Below the pieces are notes generated by a model that was not told the origin of the DNA, did not search any database, and was given only the letters and a program-made list of their open reading frames with translations. Of a stretch of DNA of 15,295 nt, positions 8,586 to 14,598 are shown piece by piece. Source of the DNA: Clostridia bacterium (GTDB lineage: Bacteria > Bacillota > Clostridia > Christensenellales > Aristaeellaceae); assembly GCA_017471125.1 (NCBI GenBank), contig JAFUWR010000007.1, forward strand, positions 1 to 15,295. The letters run 5' to 3'. The position numbers and the translations under genes were made by a program. How positions within the stretch are numbered: the stretch's first letter is position 1; each line of letters starts with the position of its first letter.

Positions 8586-8625
8586 GCTCCCCCTGTTTTC
8601 AGGGGGAGCTGTCAGCGTAGCTGAC
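8586..8625. repeat. Double-hairpin palindromic repeat between convergent genes
   Basis: Two adjacent perfect palindromes: GCTCCCCCTG (8586-8595), loop TTTT, CAGGGGGAGC (8600-8609); then GTCAGC (8611-8616), loop GTA, GCTGAC (8620-8625). It starts six bases after the stop of the plus-strand run. It overlaps the last codons and stop of the minus-strand gene at 8612-8755. From memory, very similar sequences recur between genes in many gut Firmicutes genomes, so this is probably a dispersed repeat. It could also slow or end transcription from both sides, but neither side has a real T run. Confidence 0.75.
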
Positions 8626-8755
8626 TGAGGAGGTCGCTGAACAGGCGCTCCCAGTCGCCGTTATACTGCATGAGCTGCATCGAGAGCCACGCCACCAGCA
8701 GCAGGAAGCAGGTCGCGACCAGCAGCTTTATGACGCTGCCCCGGAAGTCCTTCAA
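8612..8755 (-). CDS. 47-residue single-helix membrane protein, UUG start
   Basis: A short reading frame on the minus strand, starting TTG at 8755 and stopping TGA at 8614-8612. The protein begins MKDFRGSVIKLLVATC. It has one hydrophobic helix, roughly residues 8-26 (VIKLLVATCFLLLVAWLSM), and ends in a short polar tail with DWERLFSDLLSQLR. Support comes from a perfect AGGAGG (8764-8769 on the plus strand) exactly eight bases before the TTG, from its position 12 bases after the stop of the DUF212 gene, and from a clean single-helix profile with GC-rich codons. Its last codons and stop fall inside the palindromic repeat at 8611-8625. The protein is not recognised. A small modulator of the neighbouring membrane proteins is possible but is inference only. 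Confidence 0.6.
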   Translation of the reverse strand: MKDFRGSVIKLLVATCFLLLVAWLSMQLMQYNGDWERLFSDLLSQLR

Positions 8756-8767
8756 ATAGCGTCCCTC

Positions 8768-9229
8768 CTATTGCAAGGCGTTGACGAGCAGCGCCACGAC
8801 CGCGCCGAAGACCGCGCCCACGTAGACCTGCCGCCGGGTGTGGCCCACGAACTCCTTGAGCGTCTCCTCGGGCGTCAGCTCGCCGCTGCTCATGGAGTTG
8901 AGCAGGTCCACCATGCTGTTGATGACCTTGGCCTGCTTGCCGGTCTCCTGCCGCACGCCCATGGCGTCGTGCATCACCACCAGCGCCAGTATCGCCGCCA
9001 CGGCGAACACCGGGCTGTCCCAGCCGCAGGTCATCCCCGTGGTGACCGCCACGGCGGTGACGGTGGCCGAGTGGCTGCTGGGCATGCCGCCGTCGCCGAA
9101 CATGCGCTCCAGCACCAGCTTCTTGTTCAATATCAGGTGGATGACGGTCTTGGTGATCTGGGACAGCACCCAGGCGATGGCCCCGGCCACCAGGATCTGG
9201 TTGTTCAGTATGTCGCGCAGTCCGCCCAT
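8768..9229 (-). CDS. Divergent PAP2 family membrane protein (DUF212, YuiD-like)
   Basis: 153 residues, a normal length for the DUF212 or divergent PAP2 family, which is distantly related to membrane phosphatidic-acid phosphatases. Signature stretches are GDGGMPSSHSA (45-55), resembling the PSGH core of PAP2 enzymes, VMHDAMGVRQETGKQA (85-100) and GHTRRQV (129-135). Three to four hydrophobic helices are visible (about 10-33, 53-68, 73-90 and 134-151). A lipid or polyprenyl phosphate substrate is suggested by family resemblance only. The ATG at 9229 follows an AAAGGAAG-type ribosome site (about 9236-9243). It lies 19 bases downstream of the diguanylate cyclase gene and 12 bases upstream of the small membrane protein gene, so all three are likely one transcript. 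Confidence 0.92.
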   Translation of the reverse strand: MGGLRDILNNQILVAGAIAWVLSQITKTVIHLILNKKLVLERMFGDGGMPSSHSATVTAVAVTTGMTCGWDSPVFAVAAILALVVMHDAMGVRQETGKQAKVINSMVDLLNSMSSGELTPEETLKEFVGHTRRQVYVGAVFGAVVALLVNALQ

Positions 9230-9248
9230 GAGAGGCTTCCTTTCCGTT

Positions 9249-10664
9249 TCAAGTTTTGCGGCGATCCTTGCCGGTGCGGCGGTAGTACTCCGACTTGGCG
9301 GCGTACATGCGCTCGTCGGAGATGCGGCTCAATTCCGCGATGTTCTCCGACGGGAACTCCCGGCAGGTGGCCCAGCCGCAGGCGATGGACAATTCGCTGA
9401 CCAGCTTGCCGCGCCAGGCGGCGGCGGTCTCGTCCAGCTTGGCCATGATGGTCACAAGGTTGTCGTCGGACACCCGCAGTATGGCCGCGAACTCGTCGCC
9501 GCCGATGCGGTAGACCTTGCCGTACTTGCCCAGGCACGCCTTCATGCAGTCCGCCGCGCCGCGGATCATCTCGTCCCCGGCGGCGTGGCCGAGGGTGTCG
9601 TTGGCGGTCTTTAAGCCGTTCAGGTCCGCGGTGACGTAGGCCAGGTCCTCGGGCAGCGCCTGCATGCCCAGCCGCGCCTTCTCCTCCTCGAACGCCCGCC
9701 GGTTCAAAAGCTGGGTGCCCTGGTCGATGAAGGAGGCGTTGGCCAGCGCCCGGGTGCGGGCGGCGATGATGCGCATGGCGAGTATGAGTATGACCAGCAC
9801 CGACAGGCACAGCACCACGTTCAGCAGGATCACGTTGATGAATTGCCCCTTCTGGCTTGTGCCGTCGGACTCGACGACCAGGTACCAGTCCAGCGCGTCC
9901 ACGAACTTGGTCACGACGATGCGGTCCCGGGAGAACTGCTGGAACTCGTAGTCCTTGCTGGCGGGCAGGCCGATCTCCTCGGCGAGGGGCGTCTCGAGGT
10001 TGTCCTCGTCGGTGTCCACCTGGATGACGCCGTGGGTGTCCACCAAATCGATCTTGACGTTGTATTCCCGCTCCAGGCTGGCGAACAGCTCCCGGGTGCC
10101 GGTCATCCGCGCGCCCACGCCGCAGGCGCCCATCAGCTTGCCGGACTGGTCCACCATGCGGGTGTCCACGAACACGGTCCACATGCCCTCGGCCACCTCG
10201 TCCTGGTCCACGTCCAGCAGGTAGTCCTTGCCGCTTTGGATGAAGTGGTTGTACCACTGGTCGCGCTCGCTGCGCTCCAGGTCCATCAGCTTGTTGAGCC
10301 CGCCGTAGGAGTAGTACTTGCGGCTCTTCTCGGACACCACGAACGCCGCCTCGTAGCCCAGCTTGAGCTTGACCCGGGACAGGTACTCCGCCAGTACGCT
10401 CTCCATCTTCACCGCGCCGATCTCGTCCTCGCGCTCCATGATGTCGATGAGGAACAGGTCGTTGGCCATGGTCTTGGACACCACGATGGGCTCGGACAGC
10501 TCGCTGACGATGGCGTCGTAGATGCGGGCGGTGAGCGTCTTGCTCAGCTCCCGCAGGTTCTGCGCCGCCATGAGCCTCAGCGACCACAGCGAGACGAACG
10601 TGGACAGCACAAAGCACATCACCACGATCGCAAACGCCAGCTTTGACACGTTCCGCCTGTTCAT
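9249..10664 (-). CDS. Membrane diguanylate cyclase with extracytoplasmic sensor (Cache-like) and GGDEF domain
   Basis: 471 residues. One N-terminal helix (8-28), an extracytoplasmic region of about 245 residues with the alpha/beta pattern of a double Cache sensor, a second helix (275-300), then a cytosolic GGDEF domain (310-465). Active-site features are intact: DLNGLKTANDTLGHAAGDEMI-type metal and substrate residues (347-367) and RIGGDEF (386-392). The entry motif reads DQGTQLLNRR instead of the usual DxLTGLxNRR. No RxxD inhibitory site is seen in the expected position before GGDEF, so product inhibition through that site is unlikely. The protein should make cyclic di-GMP in response to an external small ligand that cannot be predicted. 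ATG at 10664; AAAGG lies about 11 bases upstream. It is the first gene of a three-gene minus-strand unit and is divergent from the ABC transporter genes. Confidence 0.93.
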   Translation of the reverse strand: MNRRNVSKLAFAIVVMCFVLSTFVSLWSLRLMAAQNLRELSKTLTARIYDAIVSELSEPIVVSKTMANDLFLIDIMEREDEIGAVKMESVLAEYLSRVKLKLGYEAAFVVSEKSRKYYSYGGLNKLMDLERSERDQWYNHFIQSGKDYLLDVDQDEVAEGMWTVFVDTRMVDQSGKLMGACGVGARMTGTRELFASLEREYNVKIDLVDTHGVIQVDTDEDNLETPLAEEIGLPASKDYEFQQFSRDRIVVTKFVDALDWYLVVESDGTSQKGQFINVILLNVVLCLSVLVILILAMRIIAARTRALANASFIDQGTQLLNRRAFEEEKARLGMQALPEDLAYVTADLNGLKTANDTLGHAAGDEMIRGAADCMKACLGKYGKVYRIGGDEFAAILRVSDDNLVTIMAKLDETAAAWRGKLVSELSIACGWATCREFPSENIAELSRISDERMYAAKSEYYRRTGKDRRKT

Positions 10665-10694
10665 GTTTCCACGACCTTTTTCACATCTGTCATG

Positions 10695-10723
10695 ATTCTA
10701 TCACAAAATGTTCAAAAGGGCAA
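10695..10723 (-). promoter_or_regulatory. Promoter of the diguanylate cyclase unit
   Basis: On the minus strand, TTGCCC (plus-strand 10718-10723) is followed by a 17-base spacer and TAGAAT (plus-strand 10695-10700). The -35 box matches four of six consensus bases and the -10 box five of six. Transcription would start near 10688, about 24 bases before the ATG at 10664. Confidence 0.6.
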
Positions 10724-10763
10724 TCGTTTATCGCAAGAAATATCGTCCGGCGCGGATATTTTG

Positions 10764-10800
10764 ACGCATAAAATCTAACATGCCTGTCATATTTTAGCGT
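10764..10800. promoter_or_regulatory. 37-bp imperfect palindrome, candidate operator between divergent promoters
   Basis: Half-sites ACGC-A-TAAAATCTAACA (10764-10780) and TGTCATATTTTA-GCGT (10785-10800) are separated by TGCC. Fifteen of 17 aligned base pairs match, with one unpaired A at 10768. The element lies about 40 bases behind the -35 boxes of both divergent promoters (10723 on the minus strand, 10836 on the plus strand). That placement suits a shared regulator of the cyclase and ABC units. No regulator gene is in the window. Confidence 0.5.
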
Positions 10801-10835
10801 TTGTATGAATTTTTCACGTCTTATTTCCCGTTTTC

Positions 10836-10864
10836 TTGAACGAATGGAAGGTTTCGGGTATAAT
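10836..10864 (+). promoter_or_regulatory. Promoter of the ABC transporter genes
   Basis: TTGAAC (10836-10841), a 17-base spacer and a perfect TATAAT (10859-10864) predict a start near 10871 and a leader of about 32 nt. AAGGAG (10888-10893) is the ribosome site nine bases before the ATG at 10903. The box spacing and sequence indicate strong basal expression. Confidence 0.82.
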
Positions 10865-10902
10865 GAAGGTATACGCACAGGGTCGATAAGGAGAGGATAG
10901 CC

Positions 10903-12264
10903 ATGAACAATGTGTTGAGGATACTGCTGGCGATCTTTTTAGAGGGCACTACGCCGATCAGCATCGCCGTGAGCGCGCTGTGGCTGATCGGACTGTACAG
11001 GATCCTCGAAAAGTCCGGCATCAAGGGATGGTGGGCATTCGTGCCCTTCGCCCGGTACTACCAGCTCTCCCGCTGCGCCAACCGGGAGCAGGAGGGCCGC
11101 GGGCTGACCGTCGCCATCTTCCTGATGACGGTGCTGAACGTGTTCACCATCGCGATCAACTGGACGGTGGAGGCGGAGGCGTCGGTGTCGGGCCTCGACC
11201 TGCTGCTGACGGTGCTCATCTTCACGCTGCTGATCGTCATCTTCATGTACAACTTCCGCATCTACTCGGGCCTGATCGAGGTCTACGGCCTGAAGAAGCG
11301 CTGGATCGTGCTGTGCCTGTTCGACGAGACCAAGTTCATACCGATGCTCATCTGGGGCTTCAGCAAGAATTACCAGCCCGGCTGGCAGGTGCAGGACCTC
11401 AAGGTCGAGATGGCGCGGCTGGCCTCCCGCGGCAGCGCGGCGGTGATGGACCAGGGCCTGACGGTGAACCTCGAGGAGCGCACGGTCACCGAGTTCTTCC
11501 AGAAGAAGGTGCTGCTGCGCGACATCCACATGGCCATTCCCCAGGGCCACATGGTGCTGCTGCTGGGCGGCTCCGGCGCGGGCAAGACCACGTTTTTGAA
11601 CGCCGTCAATGGCTATGAGATGGCCAAGGCCGAGGTCCTGCTCAACGGCACCAACATGTACAAGCATTATAAGAAGATGCAGTACGAGGTGGGCTTCGTG
11701 CCCCAGACCGAGATGATGCGCGGCAAGGACACGGTGCTGAACACCCTGCTCGACGCGGCGAAGCTGCGGCTGCCCAAGGAGGTCTCCGCCGAGCAGCGCA
11801 AGCAGCGGGTCCACGAGGTCATGGAGATCTTCGGCCTGCTGCCGGTGAAGAACAACCTGGTGGAGAAGCTGTCCGGCGGGCAGAAGAAGCGCCTGTCCAT
11901 CTCCATGGAGTTCATCTCCAACCCGTCGCTGTTCATCCTGGACGAGCCGGACTCCGGCCTGGACGGCGTCATGGCCCGTGAGCTGTTCGAGCAGCTTCGC
12001 AAGATCGCCGACACGGGCAAGATCGTCATCGTCATCACCCACACGCCCGACCGCGTCATCGACCTGTTCGACGACGTGATCGTGCTGGCCAAGGATTCCG
12101 CCCGCACGGGACGGCTGGCCTACTACGGCAGCATCGAGGACGCCCGGAAGTTCTTCGGGCGCGACCGGATGGAGCAGATCGTCAAGTCCGTCAACCGCGT
12201 GGAGGAGGGCGGCGACGGCCTCGCCGACGAATTCGTGATGAAGTACGCAAAGGAGGTGGCGTGA
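10903..12264 (+). CDS. ABCG-like ABC transporter ATPase with N-terminal membrane domain
   Basis: 453 residues in two parts. Residues 1-155 carry about four hydrophobic helices (18-34, 67-88, 95-116, 133-152). The LYRILEKSGIKGWWAFVPF stretch (31-49) resembles the DUF5684-type membrane module (FEKaGkpGWkaiIPfYn). Residues 180-415 are a complete ABC ATPase: Walker A GGSGAGKT (222-229), Q-loop Gln268, signature LSGGQKKR (323-330), Walker B LFILDEP (343-349), D-loop SGLD (351-354) and switch His380. Together with the SxxxEFISNPSLFILDEP stretch this is closest to the ABCG/eye-pigment type. The partner permease starts two bases after the stop. Fusion of a separate membrane module to the ATPase, rather than to the permease, is unusual. 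The substrate is unknown; export is expected for this class. ATG and AAGGAG at 10888 give a clear start. Confidence 0.88.
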   Translation: MNNVLRILLAIFLEGTTPISIAVSALWLIGLYRILEKSGIKGWWAFVPFARYYQLSRCANREQEGRGLTVAIFLMTVLNVFTIAINWTVEAEASVSGLDLLLTVLIFTLLIVIFMYNFRIYSGLIEVYGLKKRWIVLCLFDETKFIPMLIWGFSKNYQPGWQVQDLKVEMARLASRGSAAVMDQGLTVNLEERTVTEFFQKKVLLRDIHMAIPQGHMVLLLGGSGAGKTTFLNAVNGYEMAKAEVLLNGTNMYKHYKKMQYEVGFVPQTEMMRGKDTVLNTLLDAAKLRLPKEVSAEQRKQRVHEVMEIFGLLPVKNNLVEKLSGGQKKRLSISMEFISNPSLFILDEPDSGLDGVMARELFEQLRKIADTGKIVIVITHTPDRVIDLFDDVIVLAKDSARTGRLAYYGSIEDARKFFGRDRMEQIVKSVNRVEEGGDGLADEFVMKYAKEVA

Positions 12265-12265
12265 C

Positions 12266-13738
12266 ATGGCCGAGATGAACGTCAACAAGCCCGCCCGGCA
12301 GGTGAGCGTCACCCACCGCGGCCGCGGCGCGCAGGTCTGGATCTACCTGGGCAAGCTGCTGCGCATGTTCATCTATGAGAACGACTGGAAGGTGCTGCCG
12401 ATGGCGGCGCTGATCGCGGGCCTGGTGGGCATGGTCATCCGCAACCGCCTGTTCCTGAACATGGAGGGCACGCTGATGGGCGGCTTCGCCATGGTCATGG
12501 TGTGCATCTGGAACGGCTGCTTCAACTCCATCCAGGTCATCTGCCGCGAGCGCGACGTCATCAAGCGCGAGCACCGCTCCGGCATGCACATCTCCTCCTA
12601 CATATGCGCCCACATGATCTACCAGGCGCTGCTGTGCGTCCTGCAGACCGGCGTGACGCTGTACGTCACCAAGATGGTGGGCGTCAAGTACCCCGAGCAG
12701 GGGCTGTTCACCCCGTGGCTGATCGTGGACTACGGCATCTCCATGTTCCTGATCACCTACGCCTCCGACATGATGTCGCTGTGGATCTCCTGCATCGCCC
12801 GGACCACCACCACCGCCATGACGATCATGCCGTTCGTGCTGATCTTCCAGCTGGTGTTCTCCGGCGGCATGCTGACCCTGCCCACCTGGACCCACTACAT
12901 CACGCCCTTCACCATCTCCAACCCGGCGCTCAAGGTGCTGGCCGCCCAGGGCGACTACAACCACCATCCCGTGCTGACCATCTGGAACCAGGTCAACGGC
13001 ATGCGGGACAAGGAGGTCAGCGCCACGGTCACCGTCCGGCAGGTGGTGGACCTGCTGCAGAGCGAGGACAACCCCGTGATCGCCAAGCTCCGCGAGACGA
13101 AGCTCTCCAGGGTGCTCACCCTGGGCGAGGTCAGGGACATGCTGGAAAGCTCCGAGACCTTCCAGAAGCTCAAGGCCGAGAACGTGCTCAGGGACCTGAC
13201 CGTGGGCGAAGTGCTGACCAGCCTGCGGGATGACGACGAGTTCAAGGACCTCCGCGCCATCGAGCTGCCCGTGCCCGGGCTCTCGCTCAACCTCGGCCAG
13301 GTCATCGACCTGCTGATGAGCGCGGACCCGGTCAAGCCGCTGTTTGGGCAGAACATCAGCCAGACCACCACCGTGGGCGACATCCTGAACGCCCTGGACG
13401 CCGAGGGACTGCTCGAGCAGTACAAGGACATGGAGATCGGCATGGACGTCACCCTGGGCCAGGCCGTGGACGCGCTGGCCGCCAACCCCGACGCGCAGAA
13501 GTTCATGGACCAGAGCTATACCTTCGAGAGCACCGTGGGCGGCGTCATCGACATGATCGGCGAGGACAAGGTCAAGGATGTCCTCCAAAATAAGATCGCC
13601 GAGGCAAGCTATAAGGCCGAATACGAGAACACCGTGGACAACATCTCCGACTACTGGTTCAGCCTCGCGCTGTTCGTGCTGGCCTTCGCCGCGCTGTCCA
13701 CCATCACGCTGGAGTTTATCGATAAGGACAAGCGGTGA
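12266..13738 (+). CDS. ABC-2/ABCG-type permease with seven-repeat extracytoplasmic loop
   Basis: 490 residues. Five hydrophobic helices lie in the first half (about 43-60, 70-92, 111-135, 150-175, 183-205) and a sixth near the end (464-484). The CRERDVIKREHRSGMHISSY stretch (93-112) after helix 2 matches the conserved cytosolic segment of ABCG permeases. The loop between helices 5 and 6, external in ABCG proteins, is enlarged to about 255 residues. It contains seven repeats anchored on a T-[VL]-G-x-[VI]-x-x-[LM]-[LI]-like motif at residues 256, 285, 312, 342, 369, 396 and 423. ABCG loops here are normally much shorter. AGGAGG (12251-12256) precedes the ATG by nine bases and the gene is two bases from the ATPase stop, so the two are co-translated. 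It probably forms the channel with the upstream ATPase. Substrate unknown. Confidence 0.87.
   Translation: MAEMNVNKPARQVSVTHRGRGAQVWIYLGKLLRMFIYENDWKVLPMAALIAGLVGMVIRNRLFLNMEGTLMGGFAMVMVCIWNGCFNSIQVICRERDVIKREHRSGMHISSYICAHMIYQALLCVLQTGVTLYVTKMVGVKYPEQGLFTPWLIVDYGISMFLITYASDMMSLWISCIARTTTTAMTIMPFVLIFQLVFSGGMLTLPTWTHYITPFTISNPALKVLAAQGDYNHHPVLTIWNQVNGMRDKEVSATVTVRQVVDLLQSEDNPVIAKLRETKLSRVLTLGEVRDMLESSETFQKLKAENVLRDLTVGEVLTSLRDDDEFKDLRAIELPVPGLSLNLGQVIDLLMSADPVKPLFGQNISQTTTVGDILNALDAEGLLEQYKDMEIGMDVTLGQAVDALAANPDAQKFMDQSYTFESTVGGVIDMIGEDKVKDVLQNKIAEASYKAEYENTVDNISDYWFSLALFVLAFAALSTITLEFIDKDKR
13031..13600 (+). repeat. Seven ~27-residue protein repeats inside the permease
   Basis: Anchors read TVRQVVDLL, TLGEVRDML, TVGEVLTSL, NLGQVIDLL, TVGDILNAL, TLGQAVDAL and TVGGVIDMI. 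The distances between them are 29, 27, 30, 27, 27 and 27 residues. Each anchor is followed by an acidic or polar turn and a second amphipathic helix. The pattern suggests a helical-hairpin repeat stack. At DNA level the copies have diverged, so this is an old protein repeat and not a recent tandem duplication. Confidence 0.85.
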
Positions 13739-13750
13739 CGATCACCCGAA

Positions 13751-13778
13751 GGGAACAGGGAACGGGGAACAGGGAACA
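13751..13778. repeat. Tandem heptamer repeat (GGGAACA)4
   Basis: Four head-to-tail copies: GGGAACA (13751-13757), GGGAACG (13758-13764), GGGAACA (13765-13771) and GGGAACA (13772-13778), followed by GG. It begins 12 bases after the permease stop. Intergenic GGGAACA-type heptamer runs are known in several bacterial groups. The copy number is likely to vary by slippage. Confidence 0.9.
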
Positions 13779-13793
13779 GGAATACCCGCCGTA

Positions 13794-13814
13794 GGGGCGC
13801 CGTTGCGGCGCCCG
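13794..13814. repeat. Short perfect palindrome (GGGCGCCG/CGGCGCCC)
   Basis: GGGCGCCG (13795-13802), loop TTG, CGGCGCCC (13806-13813), flanked by GTAG and GCCC. I recall GTAGGGGCG...CGCCCGCC elements of this form as dispersed intergenic repeats in Firmicutes genomes. It has no T run, so a terminator role is doubtful. Confidence 0.7.
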
Positions 13815-13840
13815 CCCAAGCTCCCGCCCGTGAGAATCGT

Positions 13841-13889
13841 CTGGCCCCTGCCTTTCCGCGACACCGATGATCGCGGGGGCAGGGGCCAG
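13841..13889. terminator. Long GC-rich hairpin between convergent genes
   Basis: CTGGCCCCTGCC (13841-13852) pairs perfectly with GGCAGGGGCCAG (13878-13889). An inner stem, CCGCGA (13856-13861) with TCGCGG (13871-13876), tops it. It is the strongest hairpin downstream of the ABC genes and upstream of the convergent 5-formyl-THF cyclo-ligase end. It may stop transcripts from either side. Neither flank has a clear T run, so it may instead be a dispersed repeat. Confidence 0.5.
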
Positions 13890-13986
13890 TGTTGTGTATT
13901 GCATATATGCCGATGTATGTCAACGAGGCGTTTCACCTTCGATGATGGCATTATAGCCCATCGACCTTAAATAAACCTTGAATGGA

Positions 13987-14523
13987 TCAAGTATCTGTGA
14001 TCACGAGGTCCACGGGAACATCGTGGGATTCGACATCAAGGTGGTCGTACATCTGGAAGTCGTAGCACAGCGCCACCAGGGGGTGGTCGGGCTCGTTTTC
14101 GAGGAAGCGGTCGTAGAAGCCGCCGCCATAACCGACGCGATGGCCCTCGGGGTCGAAGGCGAGGCCAGGCATGAGGACGAGAGCGGTCTGATCGTCGGCG
14201 ACGGGGCCGTCATTGACGGGCTCGGTGATGCCGTAGTAGCCGGGGCCGAGGGCGTCGAAGCTGTCGATCCAGATGAACACCATCTCCTTGCCGACGACCT
14301 TCGGCACGGCCACGCGCTTGCCGTCCGCCCAGGCCCGCTCGATGATGGGGTCCGTGCGCACCTCCTCATTGAAGGACAGGTAGGCGTACAGCGAACGGCA
14401 ATCCCTGTACTGTTCCGCCTCAAACAGCTTTTCCGCCAGTATCGCGCTCCTGCGCCCGACCTCCTCGGCGCTCAGGGCGCTCTTTTTCGCGCCGATCTCC
14501 CGGCGCAGGGCCTTCTTATCCAT
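13987..14523 (-). CDS. 5-formyltetrahydrofolate cyclo-ligase
   Basis: 178 residues. The enzyme uses ATP to convert 5-formyl-THF to 5,10-methenyl-THF, returning the storage form of folate to the one-carbon pool (the MTHFS, YgfA or YqgN family). The N-terminal DKKALRREIGAKKSALS helix with its conserved Arg/Lys pair is typical. SLYAYLSFNEEVRTDPII (44-61) follows. The signature PGLAFDPEGHRVGYGGGFYD (119-138) is intact and forms the nucleotide and folate site. Length is normal. ATG at 14523, with GGAGG (14530-14534) six bases upstream. It lies 75 bases downstream of acsB on the same strand, which fits a role feeding methenyl-THF to the methyl branch of the Wood-Ljungdahl pathway. A weak CTTGA/TCAAG hairpin (13977-13991) overlaps its stop codon. 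Confidence 0.94.
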   Translation of the reverse strand: MDKKALRREIGAKKSALSAEEVGRRSAILAEKLFEAEQYRDCRSLYAYLSFNEEVRTDPIIERAWADGKRVAVPKVVGKEMVFIWIDSFDALGPGYYGITEPVNDGPVADDQTALVLMPGLAFDPEGHRVGYGGGFYDRFLENEPDHPLVALCYDFQMYDHLDVESHDVPVDLVITDT

Positions 14524-14546
14524 TTTAATCCTCCAGACATCGAAAC

Positions 14547-14576
14547 GCCCACCCGCCCAAATTTGAGCGGGTGGGC
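14547..14576 (-). terminator. Hairpin between acsB and the cyclo-ligase gene
   Basis: GCCCACCCGC (14547-14556) pairs perfectly with GCGGGTGGGC (14567-14576) around a ten-base loop. Read on the minus strand it is followed only by GTTTCG, a poor T run. It starts 22 bases after the acsB stop. It may end most acsB transcripts, or act as a processing or partial read-through signal before the cyclo-ligase gene. No separate promoter for that gene was found in the gap. Confidence 0.6.
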
Positions 14577-14598
14577 TGAAAATCAGGTCGATACTGAA

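Noticed and set aside
9205..10617. 470-residue minus-strand frame overlapping the diguanylate cyclase
   Set aside because: Out-of-frame shadow of the cyclase gene, which has intact catalytic motifs and a proper start.
10690..10878. 62-residue minus-strand frame in the divergent intergenic region
   Set aside because: It covers both promoters and the palindrome, has no ribosome site and no coding-like composition.
13900..13986. Possible gene or promoter between the hairpin cluster and the cyclo-ligase end
   Set aside because: No start with ribosome site and no -35/-10 pair found. Apart from a weak five-bp hairpin at 13977-13991 nothing is recognisable.
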